Assembly: GCF_009882915.1 (NCBI RefSeq)
Contig: NZ_WTUW01000002.1
Span: forward strand, 1,264,006 to 1,328,005
Source of the DNA: Sneathiella litorea
GTDB taxonomy: Bacteria > Pseudomonadota > Alphaproteobacteria > Sneathiellales > Sneathiellaceae
Direction of reading: 5' to 3'
Length of the DNA: 64,000 nucleotides
Positions within the stretch are counted from its first letter, which is position 1; each line of letters opens with the position of its first letter. Below, piece by piece: positions 18,639 to 27,384 of this stretch. The notes beneath the pieces were generated by a model. The model saw only the letters and a program-made list of their open reading frames with translations. It was not told the DNA's origin and did not search any database. The position numbers and the translations under genes were made by a program.

Positions 18639-19442
18639 TTACTCTCCCCTATACACAGGCTTGCGTTTTTCCTTGAATGCCCGCGGTCCCTCCCGCGCAT
18701 CCTTGGTGGCAAGCACTGGCATGGCATATTTGGTTTCCAGACGAAGCGCTTCTTTCTCTGGCAGTCCGAGACAAGCACGTGCAGATGCCCGAATTGCCTT
18801 CACCGCAAGTGGGCCGTTACCGGCAATTGTCTCTGCAATTGCCATGGCCTTCGACATGAGCTGTTCTGCCGGAACAACATAGTTCAGGAACCCAAGTTCA
18901 AGCGCTTCTTGTGAGGAAATCGTATCGCCGGTCAAAAGCAGTTCCATCGCCTTTGCGTAAGGCATTTGCCGCGGCATCCGCACAGTCGAGCCCCCGCCCG
19001 GAACGATCGCCCATTTCACCTCCTGCACGCCCAGCTTAACATCGGGAATGGCAACGCGAATGTCGCAGCCTTGCAGAATTTCCATACCACCTGCGATAGC
19101 ATGACCGCCTATCGCTGCGATAACGGGTGTTTCGGTGTCAAAATCACGCAGGAGGGCCTTGGATATCAATTTCCGGTCTTCCTGAATTTTTTGCCCCCAC
19201 TCATCTTTCGGTTCTTTTGCACCGGAGAGTAGTGGGATCAATTCACCGAGATCCGCGCCCGAACAAAAACTACCCTCAACGCCGGTAAGAATGGCGACGC
19301 GCACATCATTATCTTCTCGAATAGATGCCCAGGCATCCGCCAAACGAACAATCATTTCCGGATTAAGCGCATTGCGCATTTTTGGTCGATTTAGTCGAAC
19401 AGTAGCAATGTGATCTTTAACTTCATAGCTGACTAATGACAT
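18639..19442 (-). CDS. Enoyl-CoA hydratase/isomerase (crotonase)
   Basis: The protein has 267 residues, the typical length of crotonases. The oxyanion-hole segments are FCSGADLGEL (about 58-67) and AIGGHAIAGGMEILQGCD (about 109-126). The position of the second catalytic Glu in hydratases is taken by VKWAIVPGGGS, so hydratase versus isomerase activity is uncertain. It probably processes an enoyl-CoA made by the upstream ligase in a beta-oxidation-like route. It starts at ATG 19442 and lies 20 bases after the thiolase-like gene. Confidence 0.88.
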   Translation of the reverse strand: MSLVSYEVKDHIATVRLNRPKMRNALNPEMIVRLADAWASIREDNDVRVAILTGVEGSFCSGADLGELIPLLSGAKEPKDEWGQKIQEDRKLISKALLRDFDTETPVIAAIGGHAIAGGMEILQGCDIRVAIPDVKLGVQEVKWAIVPGGGSTVRMPRQMPYAKAMELLLTGDTISSQEALELGFLNYVVPAEQLMSKAMAIAETIAGNGPLAVKAIRASARACLGLPEKEALRLETKYAMPVLATKDAREGPRAFKEKRKPVYRGE

Positions 19443-19462
19443 TTTCTGCCTCCGTCACGATC

Positions 19463-20998
19463 TCAATTAGGGGAAAAAATATTGTATTTGCCTTGGCGCT
19501 CAACTCGCCCTGGAGCATTCAGAAAGTCACTCTTGGTCATGGAGAGCAGGAGATCGCTATCTGTTGGAGAGTAGGCCAGGAAACGGGGTGCGTTTAGATC
19601 AGATCCATCCCCCAACCGACCGACAATAATGCATCTATCCGGCTGCCCATCACGCCCAAACCCAACGGTATAGGTTTCGATAACTGCTGCACCGGAGGGA
19701 TTTTCCACCAATTCCGGACGCGGCATATTCTGAATTTCATCTCGGTATTCTGCCGGGTCGGTCCGCCGCCAAGGCGCCATCCCTTCCGTTGGAGAAACGG
19801 GTCTGTTAGTAGAGTAAATCCCCGCTGCATGCTTCGTGAGATATCCACCATTGGCCGTTACCATACCAAACTTGCCCGGATTTTCCCTTACTTTGTCCAG
19901 CATAGCTGCGATGGCATTTAGCGAGTAGGAGCCCGCCCCTCCATGATAGGGGAGTCCACCTGTAATCGTCAGTGGGCGATCATCATCGACCGGAATGCCG
20001 AGTTCATCCCGCGCCACTTGCACCGCGCATGGGAAGCAGGAATAGATATCGAAGAAATCAATATCGGAGGCACCCAGGTCCGCCATATTCATTGCTTCGC
20101 GCACCATGACCCTAATGGCAGGCGAAGAATGATAGTTCACCCGCTCACTTACATTCCATATTTCGTCCGCATCACCGCACCCATGCAAATAAACCCATTT
20201 CTCTTCCGGGATACCAAGTTCCTTCGCGAAACCAACTGAGGTCATCAGGATCGCCCCTGACTGATTAACTTGGTTCATCGCATTCATGTATTTAGTATAG
20301 GGCCAACTGACAAAGCGGTTGCTTGGGCCCGGGATGGCAATCTCTTCGGCACTTCTGCGTATTGGATACCAGGAATGCGGGTTATCCGCTGCCACTTCGG
20401 AAAATTTTTCGAACAGGCGGCCAATTGCCAACTGATGGGTGTCAATATCGTGCCCGTATTTTCCGCGCAGCGCATTTTCAAAGAGTGGGTAAACATACCG
20501 AGCCGGCCATATGCCATAGGCTTTTTCATGCTCATTCCCGAAGGACATTTCCGGTTGCATATGATCGGGATCGCGATCACTTGGCTCCTGCCAGTCAGGT
20601 TTCTTCCCTGATTTGATCAGTTTGCGCCCTGTCGCCATTGCCTCCGTCCCCGCAAACAAGGCAAAACGGGATTTTCCATTGGCAATTTCTTCCGCATATT
20701 TATTGACCAGAAATTGCGGATAGTTACCGCTTGCCGGCAGTATCCATTGCTTCGCAGATTGTGCATTGATCCGGTGCGCCAAAGCTTCCGGCGAATTTCG
20801 AGTGAATTCATAGAGGCTTTTGATAACAACCAGCGTATCCAGATCGGTGAGGCGGTCTGGATTAATCCCCGCGTTATCTGCTGCATCAAGAACTGCCTTC
20901 TCCATGAGGTCCATCGGTGTTGAGGCTGTTTCAATATCGGTCTTTTTCTCGGTAATCTGTCCGCCACCGATCAGAATGGGCATTAAATCTTGGTTCAT
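19463..20998 (-). CDS. Thiolase-like acetyl-CoA acetyltransferase (SCP-x type)
   Basis: The protein has about 511 residues from ATG 20998 (MNQDLMPILIGGGQ), which has an AGGGGAAAG ribosome-binding site; a longer frame starts at 21028. It shows the extended thiolase-superfamily layout: SKSRF-like N-terminal core, DIDFFDIYSCFPCAVQVARDELG around residue 345 with candidate catalytic Cys, and GGLPYHGGAGSYS, a His-Gly-Gly motif. The C-terminal extension of about 100 residues fits the SCP-x/acetyltransferase group. It would cleave a 3-ketoacyl-CoA thiolytically in the BVMO pathway. It lies 26 bases after the ligase gene. Confidence 0.82.
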   Translation of the reverse strand: MNQDLMPILIGGGQITEKKTDIETASTPMDLMEKAVLDAADNAGINPDRLTDLDTLVVIKSLYEFTRNSPEALAHRINAQSAKQWILPASGNYPQFLVNKYAEEIANGKSRFALFAGTEAMATGRKLIKSGKKPDWQEPSDRDPDHMQPEMSFGNEHEKAYGIWPARYVYPLFENALRGKYGHDIDTHQLAIGRLFEKFSEVAADNPHSWYPIRRSAEEIAIPGPSNRFVSWPYTKYMNAMNQVNQSGAILMTSVGFAKELGIPEEKWVYLHGCGDADEIWNVSERVNYHSSPAIRVMVREAMNMADLGASDIDFFDIYSCFPCAVQVARDELGIPVDDDRPLTITGGLPYHGGAGSYSLNAIAAMLDKVRENPGKFGMVTANGGYLTKHAAGIYSTNRPVSPTEGMAPWRRTDPAEYRDEIQNMPRPELVENPSGAAVIETYTVGFGRDGQPDRCIIVGRLGDGSDLNAPRFLAYSPTDSDLLLSMTKSDFLNAPGRVERQGKYNIFSPN

Positions 20999-21024
20999 AC
21001 TTTTCTTTCCCCTGCTAGTCGCAT

Positions 21025-22719
21025 TCAATTCACATTAACTGTGAGCGTATCGTCGCCAGCGATCTTTTTTGCCTGCTTGTAGTCCGCCTTGCCATTGGCC
21101 CCGCGAGGAATTGCTTCCACAAAAGCAAAGGCTTTGGGCAGTTTGTATCGAGCAATATGTTTACCCGCCTCCTCCAGAATTGAATGAATTGAGATTGACT
21201 TTCCGGCTTTAGTGGAGACCAGCGCGACTACCTCACTACCCCAGCGCTCGCTCGGTCTTGAACTCACAACGGCATCAGTAATTTCTTCATGCTCCAAAAT
21301 TGCGCGTTCGACTTCCTCCACAAAGATTTTCTCGCCACCTGAATTGATGGTCATGGAATCTCGGCCGTAAAACTCGATGAGATCCTCCCCAACCAGTCGA
21401 ACACGATCTCCCGTTATGGAGTAGCGGGTGTTTTCAAAGACCGGAAAGGTTTCAGCGGTTTTCTCAGGATCACCCAGATATCCCAATGGCACATGTTTTC
21501 GGATTGCAAACCACCCCAGCCCTTCATGGCCCGGCTCCAAAAAGCCACTCATGTCGGGTTTGAAGACAACCGAATGCTCCGAAATACGAAATTCCTTTTT
21601 AAAAGCGCTGTTCCTGTCTGTTGTCGTTTTCTCAACACTTGGACCGGTTTCCGTCGCTCCGATCGCGTCAATTATTGTAATGTGGGGGAGCATCTCCATT
21701 AGGCGCGCCTTGAGAGCGTCCGACAGCATGGTGCCACTTGTAATAATGTATTTGAGCGACTCGAGAGCGTAATGACACCGATCCATTTCTTCCAGAATTG
21801 GACGGGCAAAGGCATCACCCGCGATGGTCAAGATGGCAACTTTTTCTTTCTGTGCCCGTGAAAGCATATCAGCCGGATCGAACGACGCGGTAACATTTGG
21901 AATAATCACATAGTCGCCGCGCGTCCAAGCTCTCAAGGATGCAAGTTGCCCGATACCATGCATGAAAGGTGTTGCCGGAAGTATACCAAATCCCTTTGAT
22001 TTCTGGGCAGCACCAACAAATTCCTCAACGCAATTTATTGTGCTTTTGTCTCGGCGTTTGCCACCTAAGTGAGCGGCGAGAAAATCGCCTTGACGCCACA
22101 GTACTCCCTTTGGCATTCCGGTCGTGCCGCCGGTATAGAGAATATGCAGATCGTCTGCGGAATAGCTAAGCCTTGGATTGTCCGGGGAATAAGATGCGAG
22201 CAGTGTTTCATACTCTATCGCGCCCGGCAGAAGTGCATTTCCGGACTCATCTGAAATCTGAACAAGGAGTTTCTGTTTGGGAATATCCGGCAGGACTTCT
22301 GATACCAGCGGTGCAAAGCGCGCGTGATAAATAATCGCTTTGGTGTCCGCGTTGGTCAGGATATAACGAAATTCCTCCGCGACATAGCGGTAGTTGATAT
22401 TAATGCTTACCGCGCGCGCCTTGAAACAGCCGACGAGGCACTCAAGATATTCACTGCAGTTGTACATCAGAATGGCAACATGATCCTGACCCGACTGCCA
22501 GTTTTTCAGTTCTTTGCGTAGGGTCTGTATCGTAATGCCCTGGCTTAACAACGCATTCGCGAAGCGCCATGATCTGTCGTTAAATTCTGCAAAAGTGAAA
22601 CGACGGTCCCGAAAAACCAGTGCCAGCCGATCCGGAACCGCCTTCGCGACAGCATCCAGAACCGGTGCAAGCGGCAAATCTTCAGTACTTTCAATATTTG
22701 CAGTAACTTTTTTATCCAT
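21025..22719 (-). CDS. Acyl-CoA ligase (AMP-binding, ANL superfamily)
   Basis: The protein has about 564 residues. ANL motifs are the P-loop-like YTGGTTGMPKGV (about 200), GATETGPSVE, YSITGDRV and the C-terminal hinge/lysine region PRGANGKADYK. It activates a carboxylic acid to its CoA thioester via an acyl-adenylate in the cytoplasm. I choose ATG 22719, which overlaps the BVMO stop by 8 bases (ATGGATAA) and has GGCAGG upstream; a frame from 22749 adds 10 residues. In context it would activate the acid released after Baeyer-Villiger oxidation and ester or lactone hydrolysis (inference). Confidence 0.88.
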   Translation of the reverse strand: MDKKVTANIESTEDLPLAPVLDAVAKAVPDRLALVFRDRRFTFAEFNDRSWRFANALLSQGITIQTLRKELKNWQSGQDHVAILMYNCSEYLECLVGCFKARAVSININYRYVAEEFRYILTNADTKAIIYHARFAPLVSEVLPDIPKQKLLVQISDESGNALLPGAIEYETLLASYSPDNPRLSYSADDLHILYTGGTTGMPKGVLWRQGDFLAAHLGGKRRDKSTINCVEEFVGAAQKSKGFGILPATPFMHGIGQLASLRAWTRGDYVIIPNVTASFDPADMLSRAQKEKVAILTIAGDAFARPILEEMDRCHYALESLKYIITSGTMLSDALKARLMEMLPHITIIDAIGATETGPSVEKTTTDRNSAFKKEFRISEHSVVFKPDMSGFLEPGHEGLGWFAIRKHVPLGYLGDPEKTAETFPVFENTRYSITGDRVRLVGEDLIEFYGRDSMTINSGGEKIFVEEVERAILEHEEITDAVVSSRPSERWGSEVVALVSTKAGKSISIHSILEEAGKHIARYKLPKAFAFVEAIPRGANGKADYKQAKKIAGDDTLTVNVN

Positions 22720-24649
22720 TTTTATTGCCTGCCCATTTGAAGTCGTCAAAGTTCGGCTGCTGGGTCATCGACCAATAATCGACCAACCGCCAGGGAGAAT
22801 TGGAAACCACACGCCCCCTGCTGTTTTTGTACCAATTACCAACATCTGGATGGGTCCAAACCATGCTGTTATGTTCTATATCGACACGGTCGTTGTAGTC
22901 AGCGTTGACCTCCTCACGCACTTCAATTTCCCGGCTATCTGTTTCGATCAGATGCATAAGGCATTGCGTGATATAGCGAGCCTGACATTCCGCATGGAAA
23001 ATTGTACTGCCACCATGCGCCAGGTTCGTGTTTGGCCCATACAACATGAACATGTTGGGAAAGCCGGGCGTTGTTATGCCGAGATATGCCTTTGGATCAT
23101 CACGCCACGCCTTGGATAGTGTATTTCCATCGCGACCATGGATTTCCATCGGGGAGAGAAAGTCATGTGCGTGAAATCCGGTTGCATAAATAATCAAATC
23201 GGCTTCATGCAAAGCATCGTCATCGTCGACAACGCCATTTTTCTCTATCCGCTGAACGCCGGACATAAGAAGGTTCACATTGTCCCGCTTCAACATTTCA
23301 CACCAATGATTGTCGATCAGCATGCGCTTGGCGAAAGGAGGGTAGTCTGGAATGACCTTTGCTATCAGATCCGCATCATCATCCAAGGCCGCTCTCAGGT
23401 TACGAACATAGACTTGCCTGTGATATTCATTTTCTGAGTTCAGTGATCGATCCCTATGCAACCATTCAGGATCTTTATGCAGGGAATCCCAAATACCGTC
23501 GCCATAGCTCCAAAATAGTTTGAAGCGATACCAGTTTCGGTAATAAGGGATGTTCCGAAGCAGCCACGCCTTATTTTCACTTACTTCGCGATGGTAGTCC
23601 GGCAACATTCTAATCCAATGTGGTGACCTTTGAAAAATAGTCAGTTCTTCCACCAAAGGAGCGATTGCCGGCGCAAACTGCATTGCCGATGCGCCAGTGC
23701 CAATGACAGCAACTTTCTTTCCCTTAAGATCATGTTGGGGTTCCCATTGTGCCGAATGAAAGGCTGCTCCCTCAAACGTATCCCTTCCGGGAAAATCTGG
23801 TATCTTGGGACGATTAAGCTGACCTACCGCACTTATTAACGCATTCGTCTGGAGGTTTTCCTCTCGTCCATTCTTATCACGAATGGATAGGTGCCAACTC
23901 TTCTCGCTATCATCATAGTCGGCACGCAGAACCTCTGTCTCAAAGCGGATATGGCGCCTCAGATCATATTTGTTGGCGAACCGCTCGAGATAAGCAAAAA
24001 TCTCATCGCGCTTGGAATAGAAACGAGACCAATGAAAATTGGGTTCGAAGGAAAAAGAGTAAAAATGATTTGGTGTATCTACACCACATTCTGGGTAAGT
24101 ATTTTCATACCATGTGCCACCGACGGTCGGGTTCTTCTCTATAATCACAAATGGGATGCCCGCCTGCTGCAAATGCACCGCCGCGCAAAGCCCAGATATT
24201 CCTGCGCCAATAATTGTAACCTTGAATTCATCGCGACGTTGTTTTGGTGGTTGCTGCTGCCACTTGAGTTTCTCAAGTGTTGTGCCGTCAAACCCCATAT
24301 CGCTCAGCATCATCGGTATATACTCTTCCGCTACTGGCTGATTTACATAGACGGAAGCCATCTTTTGCAAAGTGTCAGCATCCGGCAGCGGGGGAATTGA
24401 TCTTTTACCATCCCGAAGTTCGCAAAGAACGCGAAATACATAATCGCGAATTTCCCGCTGCCGTCTGGGAGAAATATTCGAAACACCATCGATGCTGCTG
24501 GATGGTAGTTCATCACCTGACAACATTGGTAAGTCTTCTTCTAGATGAGCTAAGACAATGAGAAGTGTCGGGATATTCGCATCTGTCAAAGCCTTCCGAA
24601 TTACGCTATTCGTCGCTTTTTTTAGTTCCGTTAAATCCATTTGAAGCAT
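22712..24649 (-). CDS. HAPMO-type Baeyer-Villiger monooxygenase
   Basis: The protein has 645 residues. A helical N-terminal extension of about 140 residues precedes the FAD site GAGISG (148-153), the BVMO fingerprint-like FEGAAFHSAQWE (292-303) and the NADPH site GTGASA (317-322). The fingerprint ends in E instead of P or D. Length and extension match 4-hydroxyacetophenone-monooxygenase-type enzymes rather than the 540-residue cyclohexanone type. It inserts oxygen next to a ketone using O2, FAD and NADPH. It is the second gene of the operon after the nitronate monooxygenase-like gene (57-base gap). The exact ketone is unknown. No separate esterase or lactonase gene is seen in the operon. Confidence 0.87.
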   Translation of the reverse strand: MLQMDLTELKKATNSVIRKALTDANIPTLLIVLAHLEEDLPMLSGDELPSSSIDGVSNISPRRQREIRDYVFRVLCELRDGKRSIPPLPDADTLQKMASVYVNQPVAEEYIPMMLSDMGFDGTTLEKLKWQQQPPKQRRDEFKVTIIGAGISGLCAAVHLQQAGIPFVIIEKNPTVGGTWYENTYPECGVDTPNHFYSFSFEPNFHWSRFYSKRDEIFAYLERFANKYDLRRHIRFETEVLRADYDDSEKSWHLSIRDKNGREENLQTNALISAVGQLNRPKIPDFPGRDTFEGAAFHSAQWEPQHDLKGKKVAVIGTGASAMQFAPAIAPLVEELTIFQRSPHWIRMLPDYHREVSENKAWLLRNIPYYRNWYRFKLFWSYGDGIWDSLHKDPEWLHRDRSLNSENEYHRQVYVRNLRAALDDDADLIAKVIPDYPPFAKRMLIDNHWCEMLKRDNVNLLMSGVQRIEKNGVVDDDDALHEADLIIYATGFHAHDFLSPMEIHGRDGNTLSKAWRDDPKAYLGITTPGFPNMFMLYGPNTNLAHGGSTIFHAECQARYITQCLMHLIETDSREIEVREEVNADYNDRVDIEHNSMVWTHPDVGNWYKNSRGRVVSNSPWRLVDYWSMTQQPNFDDFKWAGNKNG

Positions 24650-24706
24650 AATTTCCGTGATTAACTGACTTCTTAGCTTTACTTGTTTGTATTTCAGTAA
24701 AAACTG

Positions 24707-25864
24707 TCATTCCTGGTTAAAGGATTGCAGTCGTTCCGACGCTTCAATGAAATTATCCATAAATTCGTAGACAACCTGGCGAACTGTCGTTTGCTGATTC
24801 ATCATACCCACACCCTGCCCAACGAAATATGAGGCCAGTTCCTTCGCTCCCTCGTGTCCAGACTCAGCCAGTTTAAGAACTTTAGCCATAGCCGGTTCAG
24901 CAATGCTGGTTTGAAAGGGCATAGGAAGAGCTTCTGGGGCGATATCTGATTCCCAGGCGTCCGTCCAAGCGGACCTTAACTGCCGGGAGGGCTTCCCGCT
25001 TCTGTTTCTTGATCGCACGGTATCACTAGACCGCGCCGCCAACATTTTTTCCTTCACAACGGGATTGGTTTCCGCCTCAGCCGTTGTAAGCCAAACGGAT
25101 CCCGTCCAGACACCGGCAGCTCCCATGGCCATGCAGGCCGCCATCTGCGATCCAGTAACGATTCCGCCTGCGGCCAGCACGGGAATGTCCCCAAAATCAC
25201 GCAGTGCTTCACAAACTTCGGGAATGAGAACTAGGGTTGATATTTCTCCGCAATGACCGCCAGCCTCGCCGCCAGCAGCGACAATAATATCAACTCCCGC
25301 CTTTGCCTGATTAATGGCATGCTCTTTCTTTCCGACTAGCGCCGCCAGTGGGATATTACGTTCTTTCGCCTTTTCAATCATATGCTCTGGCGGCACACCG
25401 AGTGAATTACAGAGCAATTTAACCGGGTGCGACAGGGCAATATCTAATATTTGGGAATTACCGCTGAAGTCAGCATTTTTTGCAATACGAGGTTTCCGCT
25501 GCATCAAATCATCCGTTAGATCTGAAGTATCGATTCCGTAATTGTTAAGAAGCTTTCGAACAAAATTCCTCTGAGCGGTGGAATCAATTTTTTCGGGAGG
25601 GGTCTTTTTATCTACCGACCCTTTTTCATCCGTTATTTTTCCAACATATTTATTGGGAACGATGATATTTACGCCATAGGGCTTTCCATCGATATTGTCA
25701 TCAATCCAATCCAACGTCATTGCCAGATCTTTTGCATGCAAAGGTGCTGCACCCAGCACCCCCATCCCGCCAGCCTTCGACACTTCGACGACAACATCAC
25801 GGCAATGACTAAATGCAATTAAAGGAAAATCGATTCCCAGCATGTCACAGATTTTGGATTTCAT
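24707..25864 (-). CDS. Nitronate monooxygenase / 2-nitropropane dioxygenase family flavoprotein
   Basis: The protein has 385 residues with a TIM-barrel FMN enzyme pattern: HCRDVVVEVSKAGGMGVLGA near the start, IVAAGGEAGGHCG around 195, and PVLAAGGIVTGSQMAACMAMGAAGVWTGSVWL around 230-260 for FMN phosphate binding. Members oxidise alkyl nitronates, but many uncharacterised relatives occur in steroid and ketone degradation operons, so an enoyl-CoA- or ketone-linked redox role is also possible. It is the first gene of the catabolic operon, 115 bases from the divergent LysR gene. Confidence 0.82.
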   Translation of the reverse strand: MKSKICDMLGIDFPLIAFSHCRDVVVEVSKAGGMGVLGAAPLHAKDLAMTLDWIDDNIDGKPYGVNIIVPNKYVGKITDEKGSVDKKTPPEKIDSTAQRNFVRKLLNNYGIDTSDLTDDLMQRKPRIAKNADFSGNSQILDIALSHPVKLLCNSLGVPPEHMIEKAKERNIPLAALVGKKEHAINQAKAGVDIIVAAGGEAGGHCGEISTLVLIPEVCEALRDFGDIPVLAAGGIVTGSQMAACMAMGAAGVWTGSVWLTTAEAETNPVVKEKMLAARSSDTVRSRNRSGKPSRQLRSAWTDAWESDIAPEALPMPFQTSIAEPAMAKVLKLAESGHEGAKELASYFVGQGVGMMNQQTTVRQVVYEFMDNFIEASERLQSFNQE

Positions 25865-25979
25865 CAGATACTACCCGCATTCGTTTTTGTTTTCATTTGT
25901 TGAGGCTATTAAGACAAAAAATTAATATGCAGGGAAATGCTAAATATGATACCTAATATAAATAAAGGGCATATTGATA
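25865..25979. promoter_or_regulatory. Divergent promoter region of the BVMO operon and its LysR gene
   Basis: This AT-rich 115-base intergenic region separates two divergent genes and must hold both promoters. LysR regulators usually bind a T-N11-A site in such a position (family knowledge). Several AT-rich partial palindromes around 25925-25960 are candidates, but none stands out enough to name. Confidence 0.5.
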
Positions 25980-26885
25980 ATGACGGTGGATATACGAAAA
26001 CTCAGACATGCAGTTGAAGTTGCTCGGTCGGGGAGTGTGACATTGGCGGCACGAAATATGTTCATTACCCAACCCGCTTTGACCAGAAGCATTGCCGAAA
26101 TTGAGGCGCAGCTTGGGTTACAGCTTTTTCATAGATCATCTAAAGGGTTGAAAACAACGGACGTTGGAAAGGATTTTGTGAGCAGAGCGCAAAAAATCCT
26201 CTACTCATTTGACGACCTGATGCTACATATTGGCGAGCATGGCAACTTAAACACTGGCCGACTGCGCATAGGGTTTGCCTCTTCCATCTTTCAACTTTTT
26301 GCTGCGTCGACAATCATAGAGATTGTTAAGAATTTTCCTAGCATCCGGATAGAAACAATCGCTGGATCAGGTGAAGATCTCGTGCCAATGCTTGTGAGCG
26401 ACGAACTCGATCTGCTTTTCGGACGCGCCGGACATATGGAACGCTGGTCTGAATTGGAAATTGAGAAATTGAGCGCGCTTTATTGTAAAATCATGGTTCG
26501 AAAGGATCACCCGCTTAGTGAACTTCCTGAAATGGACCCAACCGATATACTTGCTTACCCACTAGCCCAAGCAGCCGTTGTTGAGCAAGGGAGCAGTGAA
26601 ATTCGAGGCCTTTATAGCCTTCACGAGCTTGAACCAGTGGAACCTTTCTACATATGCCATGATTTTGAGCTGATAAAACGTATTGTCCTAAACAGTGACG
26701 CTTACTCCCCGGTCTTCAATGTCACGGATAATTTCGATAGACTGAAGGAAAGATATATGTTGATGGAGAATACGATAGGCCTTCCCAAACAAAATCTCGC
26801 CATTGCTACATATCGCAATCGAGAGAGGACCCCTGCTGTCGAAAAATTCATTGAATACGCCAATATCAAGATCGGAATACAATAA
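25980..26885 (+). CDS. LysR-family regulator of the BVMO operon
   Basis: The protein has 301 residues. The N-terminal winged helix is clear (RKLRHAVEVARSGSVTLAAR, then ITQPALTRSIAEIEAQLG, then LFHRSSKGL), followed by a periplasmic-binding-like effector domain. ATG 25980 has AAAGGG ten bases upstream and fits the family start; an in-frame TTG at 25974 is less likely. It is transcribed away from the catabolic operon and probably activates it when a pathway intermediate is bound (family knowledge plus position). Confidence 0.88.
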   Translation: MTVDIRKLRHAVEVARSGSVTLAARNMFITQPALTRSIAEIEAQLGLQLFHRSSKGLKTTDVGKDFVSRAQKILYSFDDLMLHIGEHGNLNTGRLRIGFASSIFQLFAASTIIEIVKNFPSIRIETIAGSGEDLVPMLVSDELDLLFGRAGHMERWSELEIEKLSALYCKIMVRKDHPLSELPEMDPTDILAYPLAQAAVVEQGSSEIRGLYSLHELEPVEPFYICHDFELIKRIVLNSDAYSPVFNVTDNFDRLKERYMLMENTIGLPKQNLAIATYRNRERTPAVEKFIEYANIKIGIQ

Positions 26886-27384
26886 AATATATTTCTTTAT
26901 TAGGTTACTTCGTTTCGATTAATCATAAATATAAGATCTCAAAATAATGGCAGCCATTCACTAACACGGCTTTGATTTTCAGGATAACAAACTTATACAT
27001 CCACAAAGCCTTCTTTAGAAAACTAAAAGCATAAGGTTCCTTAATCGTTGCAGAATATTCTGGCCCCAAGCCCCACATATCAATTCAATTGGCCCTAGGA
27101 CTTCAGTAAGGAAACACCAATGTTCTTATATATGCTCTAAAAGCCTCCTAGAGTCTCTGAGTGTCGCTTGCGGCGCCTTTGGCTACCCCCCTATATCATC
27201 CCAAACTGGTCTAGAGCTTGCCAGCAAGCTTCTACGGGCGTTTTTATTGAACTTGCAGAAGATTTCAATACTTCCACTATCCAATTTGCTTGTTCTTCTC
27301 CGAACGCAGTTGCTATGCCAACCCACTTTTCGGGAACAGCCATTCTACTAGCAATTATCTTTCTTGGCGTTTCAAAGTCAGGGT
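26886..27384. other. Gene-free stretch with a decayed helicase remnant
   Basis: Its first 220 bases are AT-rich with no coding character. A CCTAGGACTTC 11-mer lies at about 27096. From about 27120 the - strand matches the DUF2075 C-terminus with stop codons (separate entry). No intact gene, RNA gene or clear terminator was recognised. Confidence 0.5.
27120..27240 (-). pseudogene. Decayed 3' remnant of a DUF2075 helicase gene, copy 2
   Basis: In the - strand, fragments read NARRSLLASSRP, then a stop, then PKGAASDTQRL with a frame change between. They align with NAYRVLLTRSRA and MPKGDQSDSTRL of copy 1 at 14101-14735. Several stop codons and a frameshift show long decay. It is the weakest of the three copies. 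Confidence 0.5.
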
